64,000 bases of DNA from Selenomonas sp. AB3002 (GTDB lineage: Bacteria > Bacillota > Negativicutes > Selenomonadales > Selenomonadaceae). A program made the position numbers and the translations under genes. This document shows, piece by piece, positions 51,570 through 61,316 of this stretch. The stretch's first letter is position 1, and every line of letters begins with the position of its first letter. The stretch is from contig NZ_JNIO01000008.1 in NCBI RefSeq assembly GCF_000702545.1, positions 1,178,001 through 1,242,000 of the forward strand, written 5' to 3'. The notes beneath the pieces were generated by a model. That model did no database searches. It was not told where the DNA came from and saw nothing but the letters and a program-made list of their open reading frames with translations.

Positions 51570-51602
51570 CAAAAAGCCTCCCTCTGAGAGGGAGGCTTTA
51601 TT
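51570..51602 (-). terminator. Terminator between lon and engB
   Basis: AAAGCCTCCC pairs with GGGAGGCTTT (51573-51582 and 51590-51599). TTTTTG follows on the minus strand. The stem resembles that of the terminator at 7757-7784. Confidence 0.8.
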
Positions 51603-51616
51603 TCGCCAATCCTGAT

Positions 51617-53929
51617 TTATTTCCCGCACAGTGCCGTAGCCAGCACCTCGTCCATGTGCTCCACAGGGACGAATTCCAGCTTCTCCCTTACCGTCTCGGG
51701 AATATCTTCGATATCCCGCTCGTTTTCCTTGGGCAGGATAATGGTCTTCATGCCCTCGCGGTAAGCTGCCAGGACTTTTTCCTTGAGGCCGCCGATGGGC
51801 AGCACATTGCCCCGCAGGGTGATCTCGCCGGTCATAGCCACATCGCTCCGGACCTTCCGGCCTGTCAAAGCGGAAATCATAGCCGTGGCCATGGTGATGC
51901 CCGCCGAAGGCCCGTCCTTGGGGATGGCGCCTTCCGGCAGGTGGATGTGGATATCATCCTTCTCGTAGAAGTCCTCCTCCAGCTTGAACTTCTGGGCACG
52001 GCTGCGGATGTAGCTGAGGCCTGCCTGGGCAGATTCCTGCATCACATCCCCCAACTGCCCCGTGAGGATCAGCTTGCCCTTGCCCTTGAGTATGGTGACC
52101 TCCGTGGGCAGGATGTCTCCCCCCACTTCCGTCCAGGCCATGCCCGTAGCCAGGCCCACCTGGGGCTTCTTCTCAGCCTTGGTCTCCAGGAACTTGGCCC
52201 GTCCCAGGAAGTCCTTGAGGTTAGTCTTGGTGACCTTGATGGGAGCTTCCTCTCCCTCCACAATCTTGCGGGCGGCCTTGCGGCAAACCTGGCCTATGAC
52301 CCGCTCAAGCTCACGGACACCGGCCTCACGGGTGTACTCCTGGATAATTTTCTGGAGCACCGTGGTACTGAGGGAAATATCCTTGCTCTTGAGGCCGTTC
52401 TGGGTGCGCTGACGTGCCACCAGATAGCGCTTGGCAATTTCCAGCTTCTCCAGCTCAGTGTAGCTGGAGAGGGTGATGACCTCCATGCGGTCACGCAGAG
52501 CCCTGGGGATATTGCTGAGATTGTTGGCCGTGATGATCCACATGACCTTGGACAGGTCAAAGGGCAGCTCGATATAGTGGTCACTGAAGGTGTTGTTCTG
52601 GGCAGGGTCCAGCACCTCCAGGAGAGCTGCCGCCGGGTCTCCCCGGTAGTCATTGCCCAGTTTATCCACCTCATCCAGCAGGAAGAGGGGATTTTTCGTG
52701 CCCGCATGCCTGAGGCTCTCAATGATGCGGCCGGGCATAGCCCCCACATAAGTGCGGCGATGACCCCGGATTTCCGCTTCGTCACGGATGCCCCCCAAAG
52801 AGGCCCGGACAAATTCGCGGCCCGTAGCCCGGGCCACAGAAGCTGCCAACGAGGTCTTGCCCACGCCGGGGGGGCCAACCAGACAGAGGATGGGCGCCCG
52901 CTTGTCCTCGGCCAGCTGCTGCACAGCCAGATAGTCAAGGATCCTGTCCTTGACCTTGGTGAGGCCGTAGTGGTCGTGGTCAAGGACCCGCTTGGCTTCA
53001 TTTATATCCACCTGCATCTCGGATTCCTTGCACCAGGGCAGGTCAAGGAGCCAGTCCAGATAGGTCCTGATGACGCTGGTCTCGGAGTTCATGTTGCTCA
53101 TGCCGTCCAGACGCTTGAGCTCCTTTTCCACGGTCTCCCTGACCTTGTCAGGGTATTCCCCCTCATCCAGGCGCTTCTTGTACTCCTCTATCTCGCTGGT
53201 ACGGTCGTCCTTGTCCCCCAGCTCCTTGTGAATGGCCTTGATCTGCTCGCGCAGGTAGTAGTCCTTCTGGATTTTCTCCATCTGCTTGCGCACCTGGACG
53301 CCTATCTTCTGCTCCATCTTCATGAGCTCTATTTCATGTGCCAATACAGCGTAGAGCTTTTCCAGACGGGCCTTGATATCTATGCAGGACAGGAGTTCCT
53401 GCTTGGTCTCCACCTTGAGATTCAGATGGCTGGCAATGAGGTCAGCCAGCCTGCCTGCATCGTCAATGATGGCCACGGACACCAGCGTCTCGGCAGGAAT
53501 CTTCTTGGAGAGCTTCACCCATTCTTCGAACTCATGGCTCACGCCACGGGAGAGAGCCTCCATCTCAAGGGAATTGGGCTGCTCGTCCTCATAAGCAGTC
53601 ACTGCTGCTTCATCATAGTTCTCCAGTGCCTGGAAGCCCTCGATGACCCCGCGCACCAGCCCCTCCACCAGCACACGCATGGTGCCGCCAGGCATCTTGA
53701 TGAGCTGGCGCACCTCGGCAATGGTGCCGGTCTCGTAAAGGTCCTTGCCCTCCGGGGCATCAACCTCTGCGTCCTGCTGGGTGACCAGGAGTATTCTCCT
53801 GTCCCCCACCATGGCCTGCTCCAGGGCCGCCATGGAGCGCTCCCGGGCCACATCCAGATGTATGATCATATACGGAAAGACCGTCATGCCCCGCAACGGG
53901 AGCACCGGCAGCGTTCTGGTCTCTGCCAT
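51617..53929 (-). CDS. lon: ATP-dependent protease Lon
   Basis: 770 residues from the ATG at 53929: AGGAGG is 8 nt upstream of this codon but only 2 nt from the ATG at 53935. N-terminal substrate domain, then AAA+ with Walker [10 protein letters not shown] and Walker [11 protein letters not shown], then the protease domain with the catalytic Ser in [14 protein letters not shown] and Lys further on. It degrades damaged and regulatory proteins. Confidence 0.97.
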   Translation of the reverse strand: MAETRTLPVLPLRGMTVFPYMIIHLDVARERSMAALEQAMVGDRRILLVTQQDAEVDAPEGKDLYETGTIAEVRQLIKMPGGTMRVLVEGLVRGVIEGFQALENYDEAAVTAYEDEQPNSLEMEALSRGVSHEFEEWVKLSKKIPAETLVSVAIIDDAGRLADLIASHLNLKVETKQELLSCIDIKARLEKLYAVLAHEIELMKMEQKIGVQVRKQMEKIQKDYYLREQIKAIHKELGDKDDRTSEIEEYKKRLDEGEYPDKVRETVEKELKRLDGMSNMNSETSVIRTYLDWLLDLPWCKESEMQVDINEAKRVLDHDHYGLTKVKDRILDYLAVQQLAEDKRAPILCLVGPPGVGKTSLAASVARATGREFVRASLGGIRDEAEIRGHRRTYVGAMPGRIIESLRHAGTKNPLFLLDEVDKLGNDYRGDPAAALLEVLDPAQNNTFSDHYIELPFDLSKVMWIITANNLSNIPRALRDRMEVITLSSYTELEKLEIAKRYLVARQRTQNGLKSKDISLSTTVLQKIIQEYTREAGVRELERVIGQVCRKAARKIVEGEEAPIKVTKTNLKDFLGRAKFLETKAEKKPQVGLATGMAWTEVGGDILPTEVTILKGKGKLILTGQLGDVMQESAQAGLSYIRSRAQKFKLEEDFYEKDDIHIHLPEGAIPKDGPSAGITMATAMISALTGRKVRSDVAMTGEITLRGNVLPIGGLKEKVLAAYREGMKTIILPKENERDIEDIPETVREKLEFVPVEHMDEVLATALCGK

Positions 53930-53961
53930 TGTCATTCCTCCTAAAATCCAATGTATATTAA

Positions 53962-53991
53962 GATAAGGCGCTGCTCAGGCAGCGCCTTATC
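53962..53991 (-). terminator. Hairpin after clpX
   Basis: A perfect 13-bp stem (53962-53974 with 53979-53991) around a TCAG loop, between clpX and lon. The T run on the minus strand is weak, so termination may be partial. Confidence 0.65.
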
Positions 53992-54005
53992 CATAAGTCT
54001 GCAAC

Positions 54006-55271
54006 TCAGGCAGATTCTTCTTTTTTGTTCTGACCGGCTTTCGCAATGGTGAGAACCGGATCCTTGCGCGCCGTGATGGCCTCCTTGGTAACCTTGCAGG
54101 CAGAGACACCTTCCACGGAAGGAATCTCGTACATGACGTTGCGCATGACGCCCTCTAAGATAGAGCGCAGGCCGCGGGCCCCGGTCTTTCTCTTCAGGGC
54201 TTCCTTGGCTATCTGGCGCAGGGCTTCTTCCTCGAAAGAAAGCTTCACCCCGTCCATTTCCAGCAGGCGCTGGTACTGCTTCACCAGAGCATTCTTTGGC
54301 TTGGTGAGGATGCTCACCAGCGCGTCCTCATCCAGGGAATCCAGCGTCACCACGATGGGCAGACGGCCGATAAACTCCGGAATGAGGCCATTCTTCAGGA
54401 GATCCTCCGGCAGGACCTTGCTGAGGGTCTCGCCGATGTTCCTCTGCTTCTTGGACTTGATGGAAGCCCCGAAGCCCATCTGCTTCTGGCCCAAACGAGC
54501 CTCGATGACCTTCTCGATACCGTCAAAGGCACCGCCGCAGATGAAGAGGATGTTGGTGGTGTCAATCTGGATAAGCTCCTGATGAGGGTGCTTGCGCCCG
54601 CCCTGGGGCGGCACGGAAGCAGTGGTTCCCTCCAGGATCTTCAGCAGAGCCTGCTGCACGCCCTCACCTGATACATCACGAGTGATGGAAGGATTCTCGG
54701 ACTTGCGGGCAATCTTATCGATTTCGTCGATGTAGATGATGCCCCGCTCTGCCTTTTCCACGTCGTAGTCAGCAGCCTGGATGAGCTTCAGGAGGATGTT
54801 CTCCACATCCTCGCCCACATAGCCTGCCTCCGTAAGAGCCGTGGCATCAGCAATGGCAAAGGGAACCTTGAGAATCCTGGCCAGAGTCTGTGCCAGCAAA
54901 GTCTTGCCGCTGCCCGTAGGCCCCAGCATGAGGATGTTGGACTTTTGCAGTTCCACATCATCGCTCTTGCCCTGACCGGAATTGACACGCTTGTAGTGAT
55001 TGTACACAGCCACGGAGAGGGATTTCTTCGCCTCTTCCTGGCCGATGACATACTGATCCAGAATAGCACGGATGTCCTTCGGTTTCGGGACGTCCTTGAG
55101 CTCCACTTCTACATCTTCGCTGAATTCTTCCTCGATGATTTCGTTGCAAAGCTCGATGCATTCATCACAGATATAAACCCCGGGCCCAGCCACGAGTTTC
55201 CTGACCTGCTCCTGAGTCTTGCCACAGAAAGAACACTTCAGCTGACCCTTGTCATCCCCAAACTTCAGCAT
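54006..55271 (-). CDS. clpX: ClpX ATPase subunit of the Clp protease
   Basis: 421 residues. The N-terminal zinc domain ([10 protein letters not shown], then CDECIELC), Walker [16 protein letters not shown], Walker [14 protein letters not shown] and the sensor 2 region ([13 protein letters not shown]) are present. It unfolds substrates for ClpP, encoded 12 bp upstream. AGGAGG precedes the ATG. Confidence 0.98.
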   Translation of the reverse strand: MLKFGDDKGQLKCSFCGKTQEQVRKLVAGPGVYICDECIELCNEIIEEEFSEDVEVELKDVPKPKDIRAILDQYVIGQEEAKKSLSVAVYNHYKRVNSGQGKSDDVELQKSNILMLGPTGSGKTLLAQTLARILKVPFAIADATALTEAGYVGEDVENILLKLIQAADYDVEKAERGIIYIDEIDKIARKSENPSITRDVSGEGVQQALLKILEGTTASVPPQGGRKHPHQELIQIDTTNILFICGGAFDGIEKVIEARLGQKQMGFGASIKSKKQRNIGETLSKVLPEDLLKNGLIPEFIGRLPIVVTLDSLDEDALVSILTKPKNALVKQYQRLLEMDGVKLSFEEEALRQIAKEALKRKTGARGLRSILEGVMRNVMYEIPSVEGVSACKVTKEAITARKDPVLTIAKAGQNKKEESA

Positions 55272-55282
55272 GACATCACCTC

Positions 55283-55897
55283 CTATTCTTTGGCGGTTTT
55301 CTTGGCAGTCGTCTTCTTGGGACGTGTGATGACCTCATCAATGAGGCCGTAAGCCTTGGCTTCTTCGGCGCTCATGAAGTTATCACGCTCAGTGTCCTGA
55401 TTGATCTTGTCCCTGTCCTGACCGGTATGATTGGCCAGAATATCATTGCCCACTTCACGCAGGCGCAGGATTTCCTTGGCCTGGATCTGAATGTCCGTGG
55501 ACTGGCCCTGAGCACCGCCCAAAGGCTGATGGATCATGATGCGGGCCAGAGGCAGGGCATAGCGCTTGCCCTTGGCACCGGCTGCCAGCAGCAGGGAACC
55601 CATGCTGGCTGCCTGCCCGATGCAGATAGTGGACACATCAGGCTTGATATACTGCATGGTGTCGTAGATGGCAAGACCTGCGGTCACCACGCCGCCCGGG
55701 CTGTTGATGTAGAGATGGATATCCTTGTCAGGATCCTCCGACTCCAGGAAAAGCAGCTGGGCTACTACTGAATTGGCAACGTTGTCGTCAATGGGGCCGC
55801 CCAAGAAGATGATGCGGTCTTTCAGAAGGCGGGAATAAATATCATAAGCCCGCTCCCCACGACTGGAACGCTCCACTACCATAGGTACATAGTTCAT
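55283..55897 (-). CDS. clpP: ClpP proteolytic subunit
   Basis: 204 residues. Catalytic Ser is in [14 protein letters not shown], His in [12 protein letters not shown] and Asp in [11 protein letters not shown]. The N-terminus [19 protein letters not shown] is typical. It forms the tetradecameric barrel used with ClpX. A Lys-rich tail ends the chain. Confidence 0.98.
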   Translation of the reverse strand: MNYVPMVVERSSRGERAYDIYSRLLKDRIIFLGGPIDDNVANSVVAQLLFLESEDPDKDIHLYINSPGGVVTAGLAIYDTMQYIKPDVSTICIGQAASMGSLLLAAGAKGKRYALPLARIMIHQPLGGAQGQSTDIQIQAKEILRLREVGNDILANHTGQDRDKINQDTERDNFMSAEEAKAYGLIDEVITRPKKTTAKKTAKE

Positions 55898-55939
55898 TTG
55901 TCTACCCCCATTAGGGAAACGAAAGAAGAAACCGAGGGA

Positions 55940-57229
55940 TTAGGCAATGCTGTCGATGATGAACTGTGCAGTCTTCTTGCGGAGCACAGTAGCAGCCAGA
56001 TCGCCCAGACGTCCCTGCTCCTTGATGATCTTCTGGATCTGCTTCGGAGTAGCACCATACTGCATGGCCATCATGGCAACTTCCTGGTCAAGATCCTTGC
56101 CCTCAACCTTGATGTCCTCAGCCTTTGCTACCTCTTCAAGCATGAGATCCGTACGTACATTCTTCTCCGCGGTCTCCCGATAATCCTCCCTGATCTTGGC
56201 AATATCTGTATTTGCGAACTGGAGATACTGCTCCATCTTCATGCCCTGCTGCTCGAGGCGCATGGACATCTCCTGGATCATGGCAGTCACGCGGTTGTCG
56301 ATCATCACAGCGGGAATGTCCACAGTGATGTTCTCGCTGGCCTTCTCGATGGCAGCGGTGCGCTGATCGTTCTCAGCCTTGCGCTCAGCGTTCTCCTCCA
56401 GGTTCTTGCGGATATCAGCGCGGAGCTCCTCAAGAGTCTCGAACTTGCTGACCTTCTTGGCAAGCTCATCGTCCAGAGCAGGCAGCTCCTTGCGCTTGAT
56501 GCTGTGCACCTTGCACTTGAAGACAGCAGCCTTGCCAGCCAGATCCTTGGCATGGTACTCCTCGGGGAAGGTCACGTTCACATCGCGCTCCTCCTCGACC
56601 TTGGCGCCGATGAGCTGATCCTCGAAGCCGGGGATGAAGCTGCCGGAACCAATCTGGAGAGGATAATCCTGGCCCTTGCCGCCCTCGAAAGCCACGCCGT
56701 CAACGGAGCCGTCGAAATCAAGGGTGATGAAATCGCCGTCCTGCACATCGCTGCCCTCGGGAGCATCCACCATGTTGCCCTGGCGCTCCTGCATGTTCTT
56801 CAGCTGCTTCTCAACGTCCTCGTCCTTGACCTCGTCCACAACCTTCTCGATGTGGAGGCCCTTGTACTCGCCGAGAGTCACTGCCGGACGCGGGGTGACA
56901 GTAGCCTTGAAGACCAGGTCCTTGCCCTCTTCCAGAGTCACGATCTCAACCTCGGGACGGGTCACAGGAACGATATCCTGCTCCTTGAAAGCCTCATCCA
57001 GGGACTGGGGGCCGAGGAAGCTGTCAAATGCTTCCTGGAGCACATACTCCTTGCCCAGGTGGTTCTCCACAATCCTCTTGGGAGCCTTGCCCTTGCGGAA
57101 ACCAGGGATATTCACACGGCCCGCGAGGCGCTTGCAAGCGCGCTCCTCTGCCTTTGCTACCTCTGCTGCTTCAACTTCAATAGTAAGAGTGACCTGCTGG
57201 TTCTCTCCGTTTGCTGCCGTAACTTTCAT
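55940..57229 (-). CDS. tig: Trigger factor
   Basis: 429 residues. The ribosome-binding N-domain has NIPGFRKGKAPKRIVE (signature loop), the FKBP domain lies at about 160-245 (GDFITLDFDGSVDGVAFEGG, IPGFEDQLIG), and the C-domain is helical. It is the ribosome-bound chaperone. First of the tig-clpP-clpX-lon order. AGGAGGT precedes the ATG. Confidence 0.97.
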   Translation of the reverse strand: MKVTAANGENQQVTLTIEVEAAEVAKAEERACKRLAGRVNIPGFRKGKAPKRIVENHLGKEYVLQEAFDSFLGPQSLDEAFKEQDIVPVTRPEVEIVTLEEGKDLVFKATVTPRPAVTLGEYKGLHIEKVVDEVKDEDVEKQLKNMQERQGNMVDAPEGSDVQDGDFITLDFDGSVDGVAFEGGKGQDYPLQIGSGSFIPGFEDQLIGAKVEEERDVNVTFPEEYHAKDLAGKAAVFKCKVHSIKRKELPALDDELAKKVSKFETLEELRADIRKNLEENAERKAENDQRTAAIEKASENITVDIPAVMIDNRVTAMIQEMSMRLEQQGMKMEQYLQFANTDIAKIREDYRETAEKNVRTDLMLEEVAKAEDIKVEGKDLDQEVAMMAMQYGATPKQIQKIIKEQGRLGDLAATVLRKKTAQFIIDSIA

Positions 57230-57302
57230 TGTCTAAAATGACCTCCTGTTTTATCCATTTCAATTGGCTTATACATAGCCATACTTTAGAAATCATAACA
57301 CA

Positions 57303-57336
57303 AAGCGCACAGAATTACAAGCAATTCTGTGCGCTT
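57303..57336 (-). terminator. Terminator after the GerMN lipoprotein gene
   Basis: A perfect 14-bp stem (57303-57316 with 57323-57336) and 6-nt loop. A few T follow on the minus strand. It separates the amidase/GerMN unit from tig. Confidence 0.8.
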
Positions 57337-57369
57337 AAAGACTATAAAGTCAAAAAATCAATGTGTGAA

Positions 57370-57969
57370 TCAGAGCAAATCCTTCATGCGCTCCAGAGGA
57401 GTGCTGAGGTCCATGTGGCCGGCAATGGTCTCCACGGGACTGCCCTCAATGAGAATCTGCACCTGCTTCACTTCCGGGAACTCCGTCAGGGTATTCACAA
57501 TGGAGCCCACCAGCATCTCCTCGCCAGTGGAGCCGCCCACGAAGTGCTTCACCAGATCCTGGGAGAAGTCCACCCTGGCCACGCCCCCCTCCAGCTTCAC
57601 GCCGCGGAGCTTGGCCTGCTTGGGGATGATGACGCTCTGGTTCTTTTCCTTGGTGCCCTGCATGAGAGACTTCACGGCCTCGGCATACTTGTCCTTGTCA
57701 GCACTCACCGTGAACTTGCGCTTCACAGCGATGAGCTTGGTGCCATCGGCATTGGGATAGTAGACCTTGGTGCTTATCTCCTGGGGCTTTTCCTCCTTCT
57801 TCTCCTGCTTCTCTGCCTTGGGTGCCTGCTTTTCCTGTACCGTGGTGATGGAGCCGGAAGAACCGGAGGAACTGCTGGTGCCCTGGCCCTCCTGACAGCC
57901 TGCTGTCACCAAAAGCGTCAGCACCATCAGGCAGGCAGCCAGCCATCTCTTGCTTGCAAAAATCTTCAT
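57370..57969 (-). CDS. GerMN-domain lipoprotein
   Basis: 199 residues. The signal ends in the lipobox TAGC with Cys25. A Ser/Gly and Lys/Glu-rich linker (about 30-65) leads to one GerMN domain (KVYYPNADGTKLIAVKR, ARVDFSQDL, VNTLTEFPEVKQVQILIEG). Such domains occur in spore and cell-wall proteins. It follows the amidase gene by 19 bp, pointing to a peptidoglycan role. Confidence 0.88.
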   Translation of the reverse strand: MKIFASKRWLAACLMVLTLLVTAGCQEGQGTSSSSGSSGSITTVQEKQAPKAEKQEKKEEKPQEISTKVYYPNADGTKLIAVKRKFTVSADKDKYAEAVKSLMQGTKEKNQSVIIPKQAKLRGVKLEGGVARVDFSQDLVKHFVGGSTGEEMLVGSIVNTLTEFPEVKQVQILIEGSPVETIAGHMDLSTPLERMKDLL

Positions 57970-57988
57970 CTATTTCCCCTCCCTGCTC

Positions 57989-59062
57989 TTACTCGCCGAA
58001 ATAACGGCTGATGCCGCGCGCAATGGCCTTGGCCAGAGTGGTCTGATACTTGTCATCTCCCAGCAGGGCTTCTTCCCTGGGATTAGTGATGAAAGCCAGC
58101 TCCAGCAAGGTGGCGGGCATGGAAGAATGCTTGATGACGTAGAAGTTGGCCGTCCTGACACCACGGCCAGCCAGGCCGCCATCCTTCAGAAGCTCATTGT
58201 AAATGGAAGTTGCCAGCTGCTCTCCCCTGGCAGAACCGGGGAAATAATATGTTTCCATTCCCTTGGCCTCAGGATTGGAAAATGCATTGCAATGGATGGA
58301 GACAAAGATGTTGGCCCCGGGAGTGAACTCACCCACGTTGACCCGGGCCTGCAGCTCCTGCCTGTCGGTGGCATTGCGGCCATAGACATCAACATCGCGG
58401 TCACGGGTCATGACCACCCGCGCCCCGGAAGCCTCCAGCAGGGTCTTGACCTTCTTTGATACAGCCAGGGTCGCGGTCTTTTCCGCCAGACCCGTGGGAC
58501 CCACAGCTCCAGAATCGCTGCCGCCATGACCGGGGTCAATGACGATAGTGCGTCCCTTGACGCCCTTGAAATTCTCATCGGTGCCGCCCTGGGGCTCTGC
58601 AAAGATGTCCACTACCAGCCGATATGGTTTCCCTGCCTTATGGTCGGCCTTTTCCACATGGACACTGTACATATCCTCAGTGACATTCTTGCCCAGTTCT
58701 ATGACCACCTGGGTATGGCGCCTTTCCAATTCGCTGATGGTCAGGCGCTTGACCAGGGAATTATTGAGCTTGATATTCTTCTTCAGCTTCCCGGGCTTGG
58801 TGCTCTTCATATCCAGCACCAGCTGCTTATGAAGAAAGGTCTTGGGAATGACCTGGTAATCAAGGTTATCCTTGTCCATGCCAATCTCAATCCGGAAAGC
58901 CTTGGCTCCCTGGATCTCAGTCTCATAGCTCTTGAAATAATTCAGCTCATGTACGGGTGACTTCTCCGCTGCCTCTACGCTGCCCTGCCCCATGACCAGC
59001 ATGGAAAGGCACATCACCAGAAGCGCTGCCGCCGAAACTGCACGGCAGAAAAACTTGCACAT
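57989..59062 (-). CDS. N-acetylmuramoyl-L-alanine amidase (Amidase_3) with AMIN domain
   Basis: 357 residues from the ATG at 59062 (GGAGG 9 nt upstream; a TTG lies just before it). Signal peptide, an AMIN-like targeting domain (about 40-150), then Amidase_3 with IVIDPGHGGSDSGAVG (zinc His), IFVSIHCNAFSN (second His) and LLELAFITNPREEALL (catalytic Glu). It cuts the amide bond between muramic acid and the stem peptide. AMIN domains direct such enzymes to the septum or envelope. Confidence 0.93.
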   Translation of the reverse strand: MCKFFCRAVSAAALLVMCLSMLVMGQGSVEAAEKSPVHELNYFKSYETEIQGAKAFRIEIGMDKDNLDYQVIPKTFLHKQLVLDMKSTKPGKLKKNIKLNNSLVKRLTISELERRHTQVVIELGKNVTEDMYSVHVEKADHKAGKPYRLVVDIFAEPQGGTDENFKGVKGRTIVIDPGHGGSDSGAVGPTGLAEKTATLAVSKKVKTLLEASGARVVMTRDRDVDVYGRNATDRQELQARVNVGEFTPGANIFVSIHCNAFSNPEAKGMETYYFPGSARGEQLATSIYNELLKDGGLAGRGVRTANFYVIKHSSMPATLLELAFITNPREEALLGDDKYQTTLAKAIARGISRYFGE

Positions 59063-59150
59063 CAAAAGGACTCCTCCCTAGTAAACAACCAACGAACAAA
59101 CTTCCGTATATTTTAGTCTCCCTTTCTGGGAAATTTCTGCAAAGCCAGCC

Positions 59151-59351
59151 TTATTCCTGCAATAACTGCAAAGCTTCTGCCTCAGCTTCTGCAGTTTTTT
59201 CTTCATCCCGGCTGATTTCTATTTTCAGGTAGTCACCTTCCTCAGCCTCCTCAGGCAGGAAAGACTTGGGAAAGTTTACCTTTTTTTCCTCCTCACCTAA
59301 GAGCAATACTGCCAGACTGCCCTCAAAGCGGTCAAGATATGCCGAAATCAC
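59151..59351 (-). CDS. DUF3006 small protein
   Basis: 66 residues: SAYLDRFEGSLAVLLLGEEE, then FLPEEAEEGDYLKIEIS, the DUF3006 pattern, with an acidic tail. Its start overlaps the end of the hydrolase gene by 4 nt. This pairing with a metallo-beta-lactamase protein is common in Firmicutes, though the function is unknown. Confidence 0.82.
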   Translation of the reverse strand: MISAYLDRFEGSLAVLLLGEEEKKVNFPKSFLPEEAEEGDYLKIEISRDEEKTAEAEAEALQLLQE

Positions 59352-60286
59352 TGGACATCCCCCTTTTCCACAGCTATCTCATAAGTCTTGCCGTCACTGG
59401 TCAAAGTGATGGTGCCGTTCTTGTCAGTCTCATAGACCTTCATCTTCAGGGCTTGATACTTCTTCAGGGTTTCTTTATGGGGGTGGCCGTAGTCATTGCC
59501 CGCGCCGCAGGAGATAAGCCCCACTTCCGGATTCACGGCCCTCAGCCACTCCTTGGAAGATGAGGTCTTGCTGCCGTGATGGCCAGCTTTCAGCACCTGG
59601 CTGTGAATATCTGCGCCCCCCAGAGCAGCCAGTATATCCTTTTCCTCAGGGCCTTCGCCGTCGCCGGTGAACATCATCTTGAAGTCACCGTAGATAAGCT
59701 GTCCCATGACCGATTCATTGTTCGGGTCATGCTTGTAGCCTGACTGGGTGCCCTTGGCTGCCAGCTCCTCCGAGGGAGCCAGCACCTTGAACATCACGCC
59801 GCCCCCCAGCTCCAGCACTTCACCGGCCTTGAGGCCATGGCGCTTGATGTCCTTGGCCTTCAGTTCCTTCATATAACGAAGGTAGATTTTGGAAGTGGAC
59901 GGCATGCCGTTGTCATAGACCTCTCCCACTTCAAAATCTGAGAGAATCACATCCATGCCACCGATGTGGTCGGCATGGGGATGGGTGAGGATGACCTTGT
60001 CCAGCCGCTTCACTCCGGCTTCTTTGAGCTCTGCCTTGAGCTTTTCCCGCTCGTCAACATCGCTGGTGTCCACCAGTACTGTCTGCTCCCCGGTTTCAAT
60101 GAGGATTGCATCCCCCTGGCCCACATCCAGCATCTTCACTGTCAGTTTCGCCTTTTCCTGTTGCACCTGTGCTGCACTGCTCTCTGCCGAAGAAGTGCCG
60201 CCCCCATTTCCTCCCGGGGCACAGCCCGTCAGCAGCGCCGACAGCATCAGGAGCACTCCCAAAAGCACTCCCACTTTTTCACGCAT
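59348..60286 (-). CDS. ComEC/Rec2-like metallo-beta-lactamase hydrolase, lipoprotein
   Basis: 312 residues. The lipobox LLTGC puts the lipid on Cys22. The metallo-beta-lactamase domain has LTHPHADHIGGMD for metal binding, MFTGDGEGPEE and KAGHHGSKTSSSKEW. It is like the C-terminal domain of ComEC but without its membrane channel, so it may act on extracellular nucleic acid or nucleotides. It overlaps the HAD gene by 8 nt and DUF3006 by 4 nt. Confidence 0.87.
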   Translation of the reverse strand: MREKVGVLLGVLLMLSALLTGCAPGGNGGGTSSAESSAAQVQQEKAKLTVKMLDVGQGDAILIETGEQTVLVDTSDVDEREKLKAELKEAGVKRLDKVILTHPHADHIGGMDVILSDFEVGEVYDNGMPSTSKIYLRYMKELKAKDIKRHGLKAGEVLELGGGVMFKVLAPSEELAAKGTQSGYKHDPNNESVMGQLIYGDFKMMFTGDGEGPEEKDILAALGGADIHSQVLKAGHHGSKTSSSKEWLRAVNPEVGLISCGAGNDYGHPHKETLKKYQALKMKVYETDKNGTITLTSDGKTYEIAVEKGDVQ

Positions 60287-61091
60287 TGTCTTCGCCTCCC
60301 AGGATGTAATGCTTTATGCCATAGGCCACACCGTCTTCTGCCACCGTGGGCATGATGAAATCTGCCTTTTCCTTCAGCTCCGGCTGGCCGTTGCCCATGA
60401 CCAGAGCCGTGCCCACCGTATCCATCATTTCCAGATCGTTGAGGCCATCCCCGAAAGCGTAGCTCTGCTCCTGGGGCAGCCCCAGCTTCTCCAGGGCGTG
60501 TTCAATGCCCGTGCCCTTGGTCACTTCTGTAGCATAAAGCTCCATGTTCTTCAGGTGGGCAGGGTCCATGAGCCCCGTAAGCCCCGGCCAGTTCAGCAGC
60601 TTCTCAAAGAGACCGTTGCCGCCGGGATTGTCACAGACAAATTCCATCTTGTAGACCTCAATGTCCCCCAGCTCAAATTCCTCCACGAAATTCTTCAGGG
60701 AAACATCTATGCCCACATAGAAGCGCCGCACCTGGTCAAACTCCGGCCGCAAGTAAATCTTCTCCCTGCCCTCCAGCACATACTGCACCTGATGCTCCTC
60801 ACAGAGCCTGACGATTTCCTGCACCGTCTCTTTCGGCAAAGGCTGGTCATTCAAAACCTGCCCGTCCGCCAGCACAAAAGCTCCGTTCATGAGCACAAAG
60901 CCGTTGAACAGCCCCGGCTGCATGAGCTCTTCATCCAGGTAAGCCAGGGGCCTGCCGCTGGCAATGAAGGCATAATGCCCCGCCTGCCGAAGCTCCTTGA
61001 TAGCCTCTTTCACCTTTGGCGTCAGCTTGGTGTGCCCCTTCCTTATATCAATCAGGGTGCCATCAATATCGAAAAAAACAGCTTTCTTCAT
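60279..61091 (-). CDS. Cof-type HAD-family phosphatase
   Basis: 270 residues. Motif I FFDIDGTLIDIRKG, motif II SGRP, and motif III/IV FGDGLNDLEMMDTVG, with the large C2-type cap between. These enzymes hydrolyse sugar phosphates, FMN or other small phosphates. Substrate unknown. First of the HAD-hydrolase-DUF3006 set. Confidence 0.92.
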   Translation of the reverse strand: MKKAVFFDIDGTLIDIRKGHTKLTPKVKEAIKELRQAGHYAFIASGRPLAYLDEELMQPGLFNGFVLMNGAFVLADGQVLNDQPLPKETVQEIVRLCEEHQVQYVLEGREKIYLRPEFDQVRRFYVGIDVSLKNFVEEFELGDIEVYKMEFVCDNPGGNGLFEKLLNWPGLTGLMDPAHLKNMELYATEVTKGTGIEHALEKLGLPQEQSYAFGDGLNDLEMMDTVGTALVMGNGQPELKEKADFIMPTVAEDGVAYGIKHYILGGEDNA

Positions 61092-61153
61092 GGAATCCCA
61101 CCTTTTAAGACTTAACTACCCCCTATAGTACTAGATTTGTCATGGTTATTCAA

Positions 61154-61186
61154 GAAAAAAAGCACCCAGCCTGAAGGCCAGGTGCC
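61154..61186 (-). terminator. Terminator of the sensor kinase gene
   Basis: GCACC and GGTGC (61162-61166 with 61181-61185) plus an inner GCC/GGC pair. Seven T follow on the minus strand. Confidence 0.8.
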
Positions 61187-61195
61187 CATACAAAA

Positions 61196-61291
61196 CTACT
61201 CATTCAGTTTCTTGTCTGCATACTGCAGCAGGATATGACCGCTTTTCCTGTTGGTAGCCAGGGGGATATCATCACATTTCGGAGGATTTTT
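61196..61291 (-). pseudogene. Possible short coding remnant after the sensor kinase gene
   Basis: A 31-codon open stretch without a start codon, following an in-frame TAA at 61292-61294. It reads like the end of a gene (DDIPLATNRKSGHILLQYAD, then KKLNE and stop) with codon use like its neighbours. It may be leftover of a deleted gene. It could also be chance. Confidence 0.3.
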
Positions 61292-61316
61292 TTACTTGTT
61301 CTTCAAGGCAAACTGA

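Noticed and set aside
51350-53944. 864-codon plus-strand frame opposite lon
   Set aside because: It overlaps lon and engB on the other strand, with no domain or start signal.
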